A stretch of 64,000 nucleotides of DNA from Fodinibius roseus (GTDB taxonomy: Bacteria; Bacteroidota; Rhodothermia; Balneolales; Balneolaceae), in contig NZ_FQUS01000011.1 of NCBI RefSeq assembly GCF_900129315.1, forward strand, positions 109,987-173,986, read 5' to 3'. Made by a program: the position numbers and the translations under genes. Shown here piece after piece: positions 63,929 through 64,000 of the stretch. Under the pieces are notes generated by a model, which was given only the letters and a program-made list of their open reading frames with translations, was not told where the DNA came from and did not search any database. Position 1 is the first letter of the stretch; each line of letters opens with the position of its first letter.

Positions 63929-64000
63929 CCGTTTGAAAGTAGAGAAAATTCACTACTTTCTATTATGAAAAAATCACGATTCAGCGAATCCCAAATCATC
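63926..64000 (+). mobile_element. Left end of an IS3-family element
   Basis: Begins TGACCGTTTGAAAGTAG; the hairpin GAAAGTAG (63935-63942) and CTACTTTC (63953-63960) sits just ahead of the orfA start, as in many IS elements where it shields the transposase gene from outside transcription. The element continues beyond the window, so the right end and target duplication cannot be seen. Confidence 0.75.
63965..64000 (+). CDS. IS3-family transposase OrfA, N-terminal fragment
   Basis: ATG at 63965 reads MKKSRFSESQII, the start of the OrfA helix-turn-helix protein of IS3-family elements (usual form KKSRFTESQII). Only 12 codons are in the window. Confidence 0.75.
   Translation, partial: MKKSRFSESQII

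Overview
The window reads as about 50% GC chromosome from a member of the Balneolota/Rhodothermota branch near Bacteroidota. The clues are the ssb-gldE neighbour pair typical of Bacteroidota relatives, few strong Shine-Dalgarno sites, a TTTG/TAnnTTTG-type promoter, two-component propeller kinases, LuxE/LuxC-like acyl reductase genes, and a carotenoid tail-modification gene set like that expected for salinixanthin-type pigments. This placement is inference; no rRNA or tRNA gene was seen.

Layout. 0-10 kb: end of a CcmF-like protein, truA, an AT-richer lipoprotein with a DUF5060-type sugar-binding region, ssb, gldE, murB, a DUF2779 nuclease-like protein and an M48 protease. 10.4-23.2 kb: a complete-looking type IV pilus-like locus (pilin, PilC, PilB, three small N-terminally anchored pilin-like proteins, PilT, a PilM-PilN fusion, a PilO-PilP-like fusion, PilQ secretin). 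It is bracketed by two sigma-54 (-24/-12) promoters. One drives the pilin; the other drives a roughly 470-nt transcript that holds only a 16-codon ORF and ends in a terminator. A hairpin with covarying outer stems occurs in both places. 23.4-31.2 kb: purB, LuxE/LuxC-like pair, a DUF457 membrane hydrolase, an LVIVD-type lipoprotein and a DUF305 lipoprotein. 31.7-44.1 kb: five sensor kinases in a row. Four share the same unusual histidine-kinase core, two of them at about 99% DNA identity over 870 bp, and none has a DNA-binding output. 44-57 kb: glycosyltransferase, sulfotransferase, a small envelope protein, a PAS kinase, katG, a CBS protein, trmH, an M23 peptidase, hprK, hpf, xerC. 57-62.5 kb: GT2 glycosyltransferase, CrtC-like hydratase, PlsC-like acyltransferase and an O-methyltransferase. 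62.8-64 kb: an ECF sigma factor followed by an anti-sigma gene cut off by an IS3-family insertion whose first bases supply the stop codon.

Two dispersed intergenic repeat families were found by eye. Family A (about 135 bp, ends GCCTTTGnAAAA inverted) has six copies. Family B (about 150-200 bp) has five copies clustered at 57.1-61.1 kb. Family B members share short constant motifs while their long palindromic arms differ in sequence but stay self-complementary, which suggests that structure rather than sequence is maintained. The strongest candidates for an undescribed system are the sigma-54 orphan transcript with its shared hairpin next to the pilus genes, and the family B palindromes.
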